Shown piece by piece: positions 8,005 through 16,079 of a DNA stretch of 29,541 nt. Both the position numbers and the translations under genes were made by a program. Location of the stretch: the NCBI GenBank assembly GCA_002423425.1, contig DIWC01000010.1, positions 1 through 29,541 on the forward strand, given 5' to 3'. Position 1 is the stretch's first letter. Every line of letters starts with the position of its first letter. The notes under the pieces are model-generated. The model did not search any database, was not told where the DNA came from, and saw only the letters and a program-made list of their open reading frames with translations. The stretch is from Peptococcaceae bacterium UBA6116 (GTDB taxonomy: Bacteria; Bacillota; Desulfitobacteriia; Desulfitobacteriales; Syntrophobotulaceae).

Positions 8005-8121
8005 ATGGATAAGGAAATTATCGATTCAATCCTTAAATCAATCGGGTTAGAATCTCTCCAAAACAACAGAAACCAAAATTCGAAGGAAATTAAAGTGATG
8101 GTAGAGAGGTGTAAAAGTTGA
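8005..8121 (+). CDS. Small hypothetical protein, 38 residues
   Basis: ATG at 8005 preceded by AGAGGAG (7989-7995) at suitable spacing. It encodes a short charged peptide starting MDKEIIDSILKSIGLESLQ, with a probable amphipathic first helix, and ends in a TTGA overlap with the next small gene. I do not recognise it. The ribosome site and the coupled overlap are the only arguments that it is real. Between the PAP2 gene and this one lies a 7-bp hairpin (7941-7957, AAACGAG/CTCGTTT) and an isolated GGGAGG with no start codon after it. Confidence 0.45.
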   Translation: MDKEIIDSILKSIGLESLQNNRNQNSKEIKVMVERCKS

Positions 8122-8261
8122 CACAAAAAGAAGAATTAATAATTAGAGCAATTTGGGGCCTGTCAAAAAAGCCAAAACCAAAGAATCAGCATTCGATTGC
8201 AATGATTTGGAGATCTGAAGTGAATAGTATTACTCATAAAAAGAAAAGCGGGGTATCTTAG
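8118..8261 (+). CDS. Small hypothetical basic protein, 47 residues
   Basis: TTG start at 8118 overlapping the previous stop (TTGA), with AGAGAGGTG about 8 bp upstream. It encodes a Lys-rich peptide starting MTQKEELIIRAIWGLSKKPK with the segment NQHSIAMIWRSEVN. The stop codon at 8259-8261 falls inside a terminator hairpin. I do not recognise a family and it has no membrane segment. Translational coupling to the preceding 38-residue gene suggests the two form a pair. Confidence 0.45.
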   Translation: MTQKEELIIRAIWGLSKKPKPKNQHSIAMIWRSEVNSITHKKKSGVS

Positions 8262-8288
8262 AGTCTAAGTGTCTCGCTTTATTATTTT
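8245..8288 (+). terminator. Intrinsic terminator after the small-gene pair
   Basis: Outer arms AAAGCGGGG (8245-8253) and TCTCGCTTT (8272-8280) pair over 9 bp with wobbles. An inner stem CTTAG/CTAAG (8257-8269) closes a 3-nt loop, and ATTATTTTT follows. It separates the PAP2/small-gene unit from the YkuK-PhoH unit and overlaps one possible GTG start (8269) of the next gene. Confidence 0.6.
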
Positions 8289-8340
8289 TAGTGTGAAGCA
8301 TTCTTTCCGACAAATGCTTGAAGAAGAAGGAGAAGAGAAT

Positions 8341-8601
8341 GTGTATAGTATAACTTATGGAGAAGTATCATTTGAGGAGATGTATGCCCTGATTAAATCA
8401 TACCTTTCACAAGACAAAAATTCCGAATATGAGGATCATATTGAAAATAATATTTGTATTCATATAGATGCAGGGTTAAATGGTCCAAGTTCTCAATGGG
8501 TAGATGAGATATCCGGGTGGGTTAAAGCATGTGGCTTTTTATGCGTGATTAAACCTGACTCCTATATGGCCTCTACTATCGCCAACAGACTTTCTAAATG
8601 A
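8341..8601 (+). CDS. YkuK/DUF458 RNase H-like protein, internally deleted
   Basis: The frame encodes YSITYGEVSFEEMYALIKSY, like the N-terminus of YkuK-type (DUF458) RNase H-like proteins, then passes almost directly to ICIHIDAGLNGPSSQW and CGFLCVIKPDSYMASTIANR, like the family's C-terminal third. The middle, which in the family carries a GTDSQ-type segment and most of the RNase H core, appears absent: about 86 residues remain against roughly 160-170 expected. I chose GTG 8341 because AAGGAG lies at 8327-8332; a GTG at 8269 in the same frame lies inside a terminator hairpin. The gene precedes the PIN-PhoH gene by 15 bp. Family identity rests on memory of the conserved IKPDSYAAS-type ending. 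The product is probably non-functional. Confidence 0.6.
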   Translation: MYSITYGEVSFEEMYALIKSYLSQDKNSEYEDHIENNICIHIDAGLNGPSSQWVDEISGWVKACGFLCVIKPDSYMASTIANRLSK

Positions 8602-8616
8602 GATGGAGGATTTGAA

Positions 8617-9936
8617 TTGCAAAAAGTATATGTTTTAGACTCCAGTGTTTTACTCCATGATCCGAATGCTTTTTTTCAATTCCAAGAGAATGAAGTGGTT
8701 ATTCCTTATGCCGTACTGGAAGAATTAGCAATGAAAAAAAGGCTGATGAATAATATTGGACAGGCTGTCCGTGAAGTAATGGAAAAACTTGATCAGATGA
8801 GAAAACAAGGCCGACTCTCTGACGGTATTAAACTAGGCAACGGCGGTTTAGTCAGGATAGAATTAAATCATACGGCTCCCCAGCTGTTGCCTGTAGCTTC
8901 GGATAGTCTATTAATTGATAACCGTATTCTTAATGTAACTCTTAATTTAATGAACACTGAAGAACGACCGGTTATTCTCGTAACGAAAGATATGACCATG
9001 CGGGTTAAAGCAGATGCGTTGGGGTTGCCAACGGAGGACTATTATAACGACAAAGTTGTCCTGCCGCCTGTTGAAGAGGATATTCAGACAGTTCTTTTAG
9101 ATAAAACTGACATTAATGTGTTGTATAATAAGGGCCTTATTCAATCAAGCAAGACATTTCTACCCAATACCTGCATAAGAGGAAAATTAAGTGACGATTC
9201 GTTCGTATCGCTTGTATCATCAACAACAGGCAAGGAGTTGCTTTATACTTTTGCGCATAAAGAACAAACATGGGGTATTATCCCTAAAAACCGGGAACAG
9301 AGTTGGGCCCTCACCCTGCTGAATAATCCGGAGATCAGTTTGGTTAATCTTATGGGTCCTGCCGGTACAGGGAAAACCTTGCTTACTTTGGCTAGCGGAC
9401 TGGAGCAAACAATTAATAGCGGAATATATACCCGTATCTTGTGTGCCAGGCCTCTAATACCCTTTGGTAACGACATTGGTTATTTGCCGGGTGAAAAAGA
9501 TGAAAAAGTACGACCTTATATGCAGCCAATTTATGATAATTTGGAAATGTTGTTGAACCCCAAAAGGGAAAAAGACAGAGGAAAAGAAGCAATCGTGGAC
9601 AGCGCTGTAGATCTATTGAAGAAGAAAGGGCAACTGGACATTGAGGTTCTTACCTATATCCGGGGACGCAGTATTCCTCATCAATTCATAATAATTGATG
9701 AGGCTCAGAATTTATCGGCACATGAAATGAAAACGATTATTACCCGGGCCGGAGAGGGGACAAAGGTTGTGCTTTGCGGAGATCCGGATCAGATTGATCA
9801 TCCTTATCTTGACAAGGAAAGTAATGGGATGACCCATGTTGCCCATTGTCTCAAGGGACAGTCTTTCTATGGCCAAGTACGGTTAGTACAGGGGGAAAGA
9901 AGTAAAATGGCGACCATAGCGGCGGACAGACTCTAA
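8617..9936 (+). CDS. PIN-PhoH family RNase/ATPase (YlaK/PhoH2-like)
   Basis: A protein of 439 residues with two domains. The N-terminal PIN ribonuclease domain (about 1-135) starts VYVLDSSVLLHDP with acidic Asp8 and contains VPYAVLEEL-like and LVTKDMTMRVKADALG segments. The C-terminal PhoH P-loop ATPase domain (about 225-439) has Walker A GPAGTGKT, an ARPLIPFGNDIGYLPG segment and Walker B FIIIDEAQN. This is the PhoH2/YlaK arrangement, whose actinobacterial members have been described as RNA helicase-RNases. The TTG start at 8617 follows GATGGAGG by 8 bp. A strong terminator follows the gene. All catalytic motifs look intact. Confidence 0.92.
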   Translation: MQKVYVLDSSVLLHDPNAFFQFQENEVVIPYAVLEELAMKKRLMNNIGQAVREVMEKLDQMRKQGRLSDGIKLGNGGLVRIELNHTAPQLLPVASDSLLIDNRILNVTLNLMNTEERPVILVTKDMTMRVKADALGLPTEDYYNDKVVLPPVEEDIQTVLLDKTDINVLYNKGLIQSSKTFLPNTCIRGKLSDDSFVSLVSSTTGKELLYTFAHKEQTWGIIPKNREQSWALTLLNNPEISLVNLMGPAGTGKTLLTLASGLEQTINSGIYTRILCARPLIPFGNDIGYLPGEKDEKVRPYMQPIYDNLEMLLNPKREKDRGKEAIVDSAVDLLKKKGQLDIEVLTYIRGRSIPHQFIIIDEAQNLSAHEMKTIITRAGEGTKVVLCGDPDQIDHPYLDKESNGMTHVAHCLKGQSFYGQVRLVQGERSKMATIAADRL

Positions 9937-9968
9937 GTGAGGATTTTCTTAATATTTGGCTATAAAAT

Positions 9969-9998
9969 AAAAGGAAACTATGCGGATAGTTTCCTTTT
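9969..9998 (+). terminator. Intrinsic terminator after the PhoH gene
   Basis: A perfect 13-bp stem (AAAAGGAAACTAT with ATAGTTTCCTTTT) around the loop GCGG, with A and T tracts on its two sides so that it could act in both directions. A weaker hairpin followed by seven Ts lies at about 10020-10047. Confidence 0.8.
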
Positions 9999-10065
9999 AA
10001 AATAATGTTTCAAATAGGCGGGCGCTTTTCATAGCGTTCCGTTTTTTTGATTAAGTTCTTTTACT

Positions 10066-10713
10066 CTAGACTACTTCTTTTTGTTTTGTTATCTTGAGCA
10101 TAAATTCGCCGATATTATGGAATAAGTAGTCTGGTTCAAGTTCATTCAATGGATACTGGCTGTACCAATCAAGCACTACACTTTTGATTCCGGCATTCTT
10201 ACAGGCTCCAACATCAAATACAGAATCGCCGAGCATAATTGTATTCCGCTTTTGAGCTCCAACAGCTGCTATAGCTTTTTCGAGCGGTTCAGGATGCGGC
10301 TTGGGATTTGCTACATCACTTATTGTTACCACCGTATCAAAGAGACCGGTAAGGCTGAACCGTTCAAGGCTTGTCTGTACTATCGGTCTCTCTTTATTAG
10401 TGACGAGGGCCGTTTTATATCCGATTGCCTTAATAGACATTAGGCTTTCCCTCACCCCTGGAAAAAGCTTAGCATGTTTCTCTTCTTCCAGCATTAGTCT
10501 AAGGTATTCTTTTTCTATCTCATTTTTTCTGCTCTTATCAAGAGATTCATAAATATCACGGAACGAACTGCCGAACTGATTATCAATTTCTCGAAAAGAG
10601 AATACTTTGTTGCCGTAATTGCGGCAAAGTCTATAATAAACATTAACCATTGCTTTTTTGCTATCAAATAATGTTCCGTCAAAGTCAAATAAGATGGTGT
10701 TTATATTCTTCAT
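10066..10713 (-). CDS. HAD-superfamily phosphatase (phosphoglycolate phosphatase/PpaX-like)
   Basis: A protein of 215 residues with the four HAD motifs: DFDGTLFD (nucleophile Asp10, acid Asp12), VTNK (motif II), KPHPEP (motif III Lys) and GDSVFD (motif IV). A helical cap of the Gph/PpaX type lies between motifs I and II. It should hydrolyse small phosphate esters or pyrophosphate in the cytoplasm; the substrate cannot be told from motifs. The ATG follows AAAGGAG on the minus strand. It is a single gene, convergent with the PhoH unit and divergent from the phosphopantetheinyl transferase gene, with 210 bp of A+T-rich DNA between them in which I see no confident promoter. Confidence 0.88.
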   Translation of the reverse strand: MKNINTILFDFDGTLFDSKKAMVNVYYRLCRNYGNKVFSFREIDNQFGSSFRDIYESLDKSRKNEIEKEYLRLMLEEEKHAKLFPGVRESLMSIKAIGYKTALVTNKERPIVQTSLERFSLTGLFDTVVTISDVANPKPHPEPLEKAIAAVGAQKRNTIMLGDSVFDVGACKNAGIKSVVLDWYSQYPLNELEPDYLFHNIGEFMLKITKQKEVV

Positions 10714-10895
10714 TCTCTTTCACTCCTTTTTTCTCCTGATATAATGATATACTTTTATTGTTAAATCTCTGGCAAGCTCCAGTAAAAGAAAAGTTAAGTT
10801 TTGTTTGTTGTTTGGAACATTAAAAATCTTTTACTAATTCTGTAGCAACAAACCATGTTAAACTATAGAAAAGGAAATATTACGGAGAGATGTTT

Positions 10896-10928
10896 ATGGA
10901 AAGTTATCTTGTTGATGAAGTTAGATGA
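10896..10928 (+). CDS. Possible 10-residue leader peptide of the PPTase gene
   Basis: ATG at 10896 with CGGAGAG just upstream, encoding MESYLVDEVR. Its stop codon overlaps the ATG of the phosphopantetheinyl transferase gene (ATGA). The larger gene has no strong ribosome site of its own, so this mini-gene may supply translation by coupling. Only the ribosome site and the overlap support it. Confidence 0.35.
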   Translation: MESYLVDEVR

Positions 10929-11593
10929 TTGAATTATTCGCATGCAATTTAAAAAATACTAACGATCAAGAAATTAATTATTTTACCAAGTTTGTTTCCG
11001 AACAGAGGAAAAATCATATTGCCGGATATAAGAGAATAGGGGATGTTAAACGCTCCCTGTTCGGAGAACTGCTTGTACGAAAGATTGTAATAGACCATCA
11101 CGATCTTTCTAATGACAAAATTACTTTTGATTTTAATCAGTATGGCAAGCCCTCTATTTTCAATTTGCCGGGCTTTCATTTCAGTTTGTCCCATTCCGGT
11201 GATTGGGTGGTTTGCGCTGCGGGGGAAAAAGCAGTAGGGGCTGATATTGAGGAGATTAGGCAAGTAGACTTTAATATAGCTGAATCTTTTTTTTCAACGG
11301 AAGAAAATCATGACCTTTTAAGCCTACCCGAGGATAAACGGCCGAAACACTTTTTCAGGCTTTGGACGCTTAAGGAAAGCTTTTTAAAGGCCCAGGGCAC
11401 AGGGCTTGCAGGGGACCTCAAAGCCGTAAAGTTTAGATTACAGAATAAAGGAATTATCGCTTTGCAAAAAGATCAAGTATATTACAAGACCTATCACATA
11501 GACCACGGGTACTGTCTGGCGGTGTGTGGCTACGAGAAAGAATTTGCCCCTAAAATAAAAATGGTGAATATAAAACATTCTGATTTTCAATAA
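10925..11593 (+). CDS. 4'-phosphopantetheinyl transferase, Sfp type
   Basis: A protein of 222 residues with the Sfp signatures: HFSLSHSGDWVVCA, VGADIEEI (Mg-binding Asp and Glu) and FRLWTLKESFLKAQGTGL (the WxxKES(x)xK helix). The length matches the Sfp/Gsp/AcpT-II class. The enzyme transfers phosphopantetheine from CoA to the conserved Ser of carrier domains. The only carrier domain visible in the window is that of the NRPS starting 175 bp downstream (Ser986), so this is its probable partner. A separate promoter lies between the two genes. The start overlaps a 10-residue upstream mini-gene, implying translational coupling. Confidence 0.93.
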   Translation: MIELFACNLKNTNDQEINYFTKFVSEQRKNHIAGYKRIGDVKRSLFGELLVRKIVIDHHDLSNDKITFDFNQYGKPSIFNLPGFHFSLSHSGDWVVCAAGEKAVGADIEEIRQVDFNIAESFFSTEENHDLLSLPEDKRPKHFFRLWTLKESFLKAQGTGLAGDLKAVKFRLQNKGIIALQKDQVYYKTYHIDHGYCLAVCGYEKEFAPKIKMVNIKHSDFQ

Positions 11594-11633
11594 ATTATTG
11601 TTTCCTAAGTTTTCTAAGACATTCGTAAATAAA

Positions 11634-11662
11634 TTGCTTAAGAAAATGGTAAATGATACAAT
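11634..11662 (+). promoter_or_regulatory. Sigma-A-type promoter of the NRPS operon
   Basis: TTGCTT (11634-11639) and TACAAT (11657-11662) are 17 bp apart, about 105 bp before the NRPS start codon. Confidence 0.55.
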
Positions 11663-11724
11663 GAAATTCAAGAAAATACATTTGGATAAATAGAAGCTTT
11701 TTTCTAAAACAGAATGAATTTGGA

Positions 11725-11741
11725 ATACATATTTAATGTAT
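11725..11741. promoter_or_regulatory. Inverted repeat in the NRPS leader
   Basis: ATACAT, five bases, ATGTAT: a perfect 6-bp inverted repeat placed between the predicted promoter and the ribosome site (GGAGGG at 11755-11760). It could be an operator or an mRNA hairpin. The sequence is A+T-rich, so chance is possible. Confidence 0.3.
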
Positions 11742-11768
11742 ATAGAAGGCATATGGAGGGCAGTTGTT

Positions 11769-14700
11769 ATGAATTTTCCATTGACCAATTCACAAAAAGG
11801 CATGTGGTATACGGAAAAGCTTCATCCCGGCACAAGCATAGGGAATATTGCTGCAACTCTAAAAATCAAAGAAGAAGTTGACTATGAGCTGCTTGAAAAG
11901 GCGATCAATTTACTTATATTAAAAAATGAGGCGCTAAGGCTTCATTTCTTGGAAAAAGATGGACAACCATTTCAATATATTTACGAGTATGAGTATTCGA
12001 AGATTGATTTTTTCGATTTTAGTAAGGTAGACCTCAAAGAACTTTATACCTGGGATCAGGAGGAGACCAGAAAGCCGTTCACATTGATGCATTCCTGTTT
12101 GGTTTATTTTGCTATCCTTAAAATCAGTGAAAACGAAAGCGGGATATACTGTAAAATCCATCATTTGATTTCCGACGGGTGGACTATTGTTTATATAGGC
12201 AATAAAATTATGGAATACTATAACTTGTTGAAAGAAGGAAATGTTCTAGAGCAAGAGAAAGAGCCTTCTTATCTTGAATATATCCAAAGTGAACAACAAT
12301 ATCTGCATTCACCTAAATTCATCAAGGACAAAGAATATTGGGAGGATATCTTTCGTAATGCTCCGGAAGTGACTACTCTGAAGAGCAAAGCTGAAAAGAT
12401 AAAAAACACAAACTCTGTACGGAGAACCTTCAAAGTGCCGGGAAAACTAGCCAAAAAGATTTTCCAGTATTGTCAAGAGAATAAGGCTTCTGTCTTTGCT
12501 CTATATATTTCTGCCCTTTGCATTTATATTAATAGGATTACGTATAAAGAAGATATCGTTTTAGGAGTTCCTGTGTTAAACCGGTCTAATTCCAGGGAAA
12601 AAAAGATGGTCGGCATGTTTATTAGCACCGTTCCTTTAAGGATCGATATTGAATATGATACTGATTACAAAAGCTTTACGCAAAAGCTTACCGGCGAGTG
12701 GATATCTATCCTGAGGCATCAAAAGTATCCTTATGAGGAAATCCTTAAGTATCTTAGAAAAAATAATAAAAATATTGAAAAACTATATGAAATAGCGGTA
12801 TCCTATCAAAATGCCAAATTTACAAAATCTAATACTAATCAAAGTCAAGAGGGAAGATGGCATTTCTGTGGTCATCAAACCGAGTCTCTGTATATACATA
12901 TTAATGAAAGAGAAGATGATGGAAACATCATTATAGATTATGATTATCTGACAGATCTGTTTTACGGCAAAGAAATAGAGTTTATCCATGATCATGTCCT
13001 GAGAATATTATGGCATGCCCTAGATAACCCATTAAATAAAATATCTGAACTTGAAATGATATCTGAGAGAGAAAAACAAAAAATACTGTATAATTTCAAT
13101 AACACTTCGCTGGATTATCCGGTGGATAAAACGGTTCATCAGCTATTTGAAGAACAGGTTGAAAGAACACCGGACAAAACAGCTTTAATTTTTGAGCGGG
13201 AAAGCTTGACCTATTCTGAGCTAAATAAAAAAGCAAATCAGTTGGCGAGAGTGTTAAGACAAAACGGAGTCACAACGGATACGGTCGTGGGAATTATGGT
13301 TTCACGGTCTTTAGAAATGATCTTTTCCATCCTAGCTGTATTAAAAGCAGGCGGTACATATCTTCCGCTTGATCCGGAGTACCCTCCGCAGAGAATTGAA
13401 GATATGATCGAAGATAGTAAAGCAGCCATTATTCTGACACAGGAAAAGTTTATTCAAAAGATTTCTTTTAAGGGAAAGTTTATTGATGTTTTTGTTTATA
13501 ACTGTAGCGGTGTTGAAGCATCAAACCTATCTTATTCTAATAATTCGAGAGATTTAGCCTATGTGATTTATACCTCGGGTTCTACCGGAAAACCTAAAGG
13601 GGTAATGGTTGAGCATCGGGCACTAGTTAATCTATTTGCCGGAATCACTGCGGAAATTGATTTCTCAACGAATAAGCGGATATTGTCAGTTACGACGATT
13701 TCTTTCGATATATTTGTACTTGAATCATTACTTCCTCTTAGTAAAGGGCTTACAATCGTTATTGCCAATGAAAGTGAGCAAAAGATTCCACAAGAACTCA
13801 ATAAAATAATTTTGGAAAACAAAGTAAATATGTTTCAAACTACTCCGTCAAGATTTCAATTATTGTTACATAGTGATACGGAGATAACCGGTTTAAGCAG
13901 TCTGAATGATATTATGATAGGCGGAGAGGCTTTATCTTCTTCACTTTTAAGTAATTTAAAAAAAATATCTAAAGCTAATGTATATAACATGTATGGACCG
14001 ACTGAAACAACTGTCTGGTCAACGATTGCAGATCTTACTTATGAGAACCGGCCACATATCGGAAAGCCAATTGCTAATACAAAGATTTTTATCCTTGATA
14101 GACATTTAAATTTGCTCCCTATAGGTGTTCCGGGAGATTTATATATAGGAGGGCATGGCCTTTCCAAAGGTTATTTCGGGAAAGATGAATTAACAGATGA
14201 AAGGTTTATTTGTAATCCTTTTGCAGTCGGAGAAAAAATGTATAAAACAGGTGATCTTGCAAGGTGGTATCCGGAAGGGGATATTGAATATTTGGGAAGG
14301 ACGGATTTCCAGGTTAAAATCAGAGGATACAGAATTGAACTGGGGGAAATTGAAGACAAGCTCCTTAGTCATCCGGATATTAAAGAAGCAATAGTTGTTG
14401 TTAAAGAGTTCAGCGATTCGAAAAAAGCGTTGTGTGCTTATCTTACGGCAGCTAAGGAAATCATAAGTTCCGAAATAAAAGCCTATTTAAATAATTATTT
14501 GCCTGAATATATGATACCCAGTTATATCAGACAACTGGAATTCCTTCCTAAAACTCCGAATGATAAAATCGATAGAAATGCTCTTCCAGCGCTTGAAGAA
14601 ATAAACATGGTTCATGTTCAGCCAAGAAACTCCCAAGAAAAGAAAGTTGCAAAAGTATGGGGTTCTGTATTAAATATAAAGAACATTGGAATTGATGATA

Positions 14701-16079
14701 ACTTTTTTGATTTGGGAGGTGATTCCCTTTCTATTGTTCAACTTCAAGTCCGGTTAATGAAAAAAGGAATTAATATAAATATTCAAGATTTATATAAATT
14801 TCAAACAATAAGAGAGATGGTTGAACATTTATCGGCTGAGAATATCAGACAAGAAAGTGAAACGGGAATATATCCAGCATACGAAAGCAACCTTAATTAC
14901 GATTTGCTGCAAAATACAGATATAGTCATGAAAAATGTATTGTTAACCGGGGCAACCGGCTTTTTAGGAGTACATCTTCTTGAGCAGTTGTTAAGAAATA
15001 CGGATTGCTTTATTTATTGCTTGGTGAGAGGCAAAGATAAAGCTGAATGTAAGGGAAGGTTAATAGAGCAAATTAATTTCTATTTTAATAATAAAAACGA
15101 TTTCGGATTTACTAATCGAATAATAATTGTATGTGGAGATATATCGAAAGATAATCTGGGTCTAAACAGTTATGAATATGAAGAACTATTAAAGAATATT
15201 GATCAGGTAATCCATTCAGCGGCTATTGTAAAACATTACGGTAGGTTCGAAGATTACCTTGAAGTAAATATTAAAGGTACAGAAAAAATTATTAATTTCT
15301 GTTTACAGGGCAAAATTAAGTTAAATCAGATATCATCAATAAGTGTTTCAGGGAATTACCTTACAAAAAACCGGAGCAAAGAAAAAGTCGATTTTTCTGA
15401 AAGAGACTTTTACGTTGGGCAGGACTATCGTGAAAATGTATATGTAAGAAGCAAATTTGAAGCAGAAGATTTGATTTATCGCAATATTGAGAATGGATTA
15501 AAAGCCGATATATTTAGAATTGGTGTCTTGACCGGTCGCTACAGGGATGGACACTTCCAAGTTAACATTGGGGAAAATGGTTTCTATGAAAGGATAAAAG
15601 CGATTATCAATTTAGGTGTGATCCCTGAAAGCTGGTTAGATGAACAGGTAGAGTTTACTCCGGTTGATTATTGCTGTGAGGCTATACTGAAACTAATACA
15701 CTTACCGGGTTCCGGCTCCCGGGTTTTTCATCTGTTTAACCCTAAAACAATTAGCTTAGCTAGAATAGTTGAGATTTTTAATAACTTAGGGATTTCGATT
15801 AAAGTTGTTTCGAATGACGTTTTCCAAAATAAAATAAAAAAAATCTTAAAAGCAAATAATAAAGATATGGTTTCAGCTTTACATGATATGCTTCAAGGAA
15901 GACTTTTTGATAATGAAGCTACCGTAAACTTAAAATCTGAAATAACGAAGAGATTTTTAGATCTGGCAAATTTTTATTGGCCTGAAATTGATAGAGAATA
16001 TTTTCTTCTTATTATTGAATATATGTATGGAACCAATTATCTTAATAAGATCAAATCAACGGGGAACGAAGTGTGTTAA
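11769..16079 (+). CDS. Single-module NRPS, C-A-T-R (reductive release), predicted Gly
   Basis: A protein of 1436 residues with four domains. Condensation (about 1-430) has active-site HHLISDG (His131, His132, Asp136). Adenylation (about 450-940) has YTSGSTGKPKG near 601, YGPTETT near 742, YKTGDLARW, KIRGYRIELGEIE and NDKIDR with Lys933. The carrier domain has LGGDS with Ser986. The thioester reductase (about 1055-1436) has NAD(P)H-binding GATGFLG near 1061 and catalytic Tyr1225/Lys1229 (YVRSK). Binding-pocket residues aligned by eye to GrsA read D-I-L-Q-M-G-M-V-W-K, close to the known glycine code. The expected product is an acyl-glycine released as an aldehyde, or as an alcohol if reduced twice. 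ATG 11769 follows GGAGGG; an upstream ATG at 11736 lacks one. The stop overlaps the next gene. Confidence 0.95.
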   Translation: MNFPLTNSQKGMWYTEKLHPGTSIGNIAATLKIKEEVDYELLEKAINLLILKNEALRLHFLEKDGQPFQYIYEYEYSKIDFFDFSKVDLKELYTWDQEETRKPFTLMHSCLVYFAILKISENESGIYCKIHHLISDGWTIVYIGNKIMEYYNLLKEGNVLEQEKEPSYLEYIQSEQQYLHSPKFIKDKEYWEDIFRNAPEVTTLKSKAEKIKNTNSVRRTFKVPGKLAKKIFQYCQENKASVFALYISALCIYINRITYKEDIVLGVPVLNRSNSREKKMVGMFISTVPLRIDIEYDTDYKSFTQKLTGEWISILRHQKYPYEEILKYLRKNNKNIEKLYEIAVSYQNAKFTKSNTNQSQEGRWHFCGHQTESLYIHINEREDDGNIIIDYDYLTDLFYGKEIEFIHDHVLRILWHALDNPLNKISELEMISEREKQKILYNFNNTSLDYPVDKTVHQLFEEQVERTPDKTALIFERESLTYSELNKKANQLARVLRQNGVTTDTVVGIMVSRSLEMIFSILAVLKAGGTYLPLDPEYPPQRIEDMIEDSKAAIILTQEKFIQKISFKGKFIDVFVYNCSGVEASNLSYSNNSRDLAYVIYTSGSTGKPKGVMVEHRALVNLFAGITAEIDFSTNKRILSVTTISFDIFVLESLLPLSKGLTIVIANESEQKIPQELNKIILENKVNMFQTTPSRFQLLLHSDTEITGLSSLNDIMIGGEALSSSLLSNLKKISKANVYNMYGPTETTVWSTIADLTYENRPHIGKPIANTKIFILDRHLNLLPIGVPGDLYIGGHGLSKGYFGKDELTDERFICNPFAVGEKMYKTGDLARWYPEGDIEYLGRTDFQVKIRGYRIELGEIEDKLLSHPDIKEAIVVVKEFSDSKKALCAYLTAAKEIISSEIKAYLNNYLPEYMIPSYIRQLEFLPKTPNDKIDRNALPALEEINMVHVQPRNSQEKKVAKVWGSVLNIKNIGIDDNFFDLGGDSLSIVQLQVRLMKKGININIQDLYKFQTIREMVEHLSAENIRQESETGIYPAYESNLNYDLLQNTDIVMKNVLLTGATGFLGVHLLEQLLRNTDCFIYCLVRGKDKAECKGRLIEQINFYFNNKNDFGFTNRIIIVCGDISKDNLGLNSYEYEELLKNIDQVIHSAAIVKHYGRFEDYLEVNIKGTEKIINFCLQGKIKLNQISSISVSGNYLTKNRSKEKVDFSERDFYVGQDYRENVYVRSKFEAEDLIYRNIENGLKADIFRIGVLTGRYRDGHFQVNIGENGFYERIKAIINLGVIPESWLDEQVEFTPVDYCCEAILKLIHLPGSGSRVFHLFNPKTISLARIVEIFNNLGISIKVVSNDVFQNKIKKILKANNKDMVSALHDMLQGRLFDNEATVNLKSEITKRFLDLANFYWPEIDREYFLLIIEYMYGTNYLNKIKSTGNEVC

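Noticed and set aside
8269..8340. N-terminal extension of the YkuK-like gene to a GTG at 8269
   Set aside because: That GTG sits in the 3' arm of a terminator hairpin and lacks a well-placed ribosome site, while GTG 8341 has AAGGAG at ideal spacing and begins exactly at family-like sequence.
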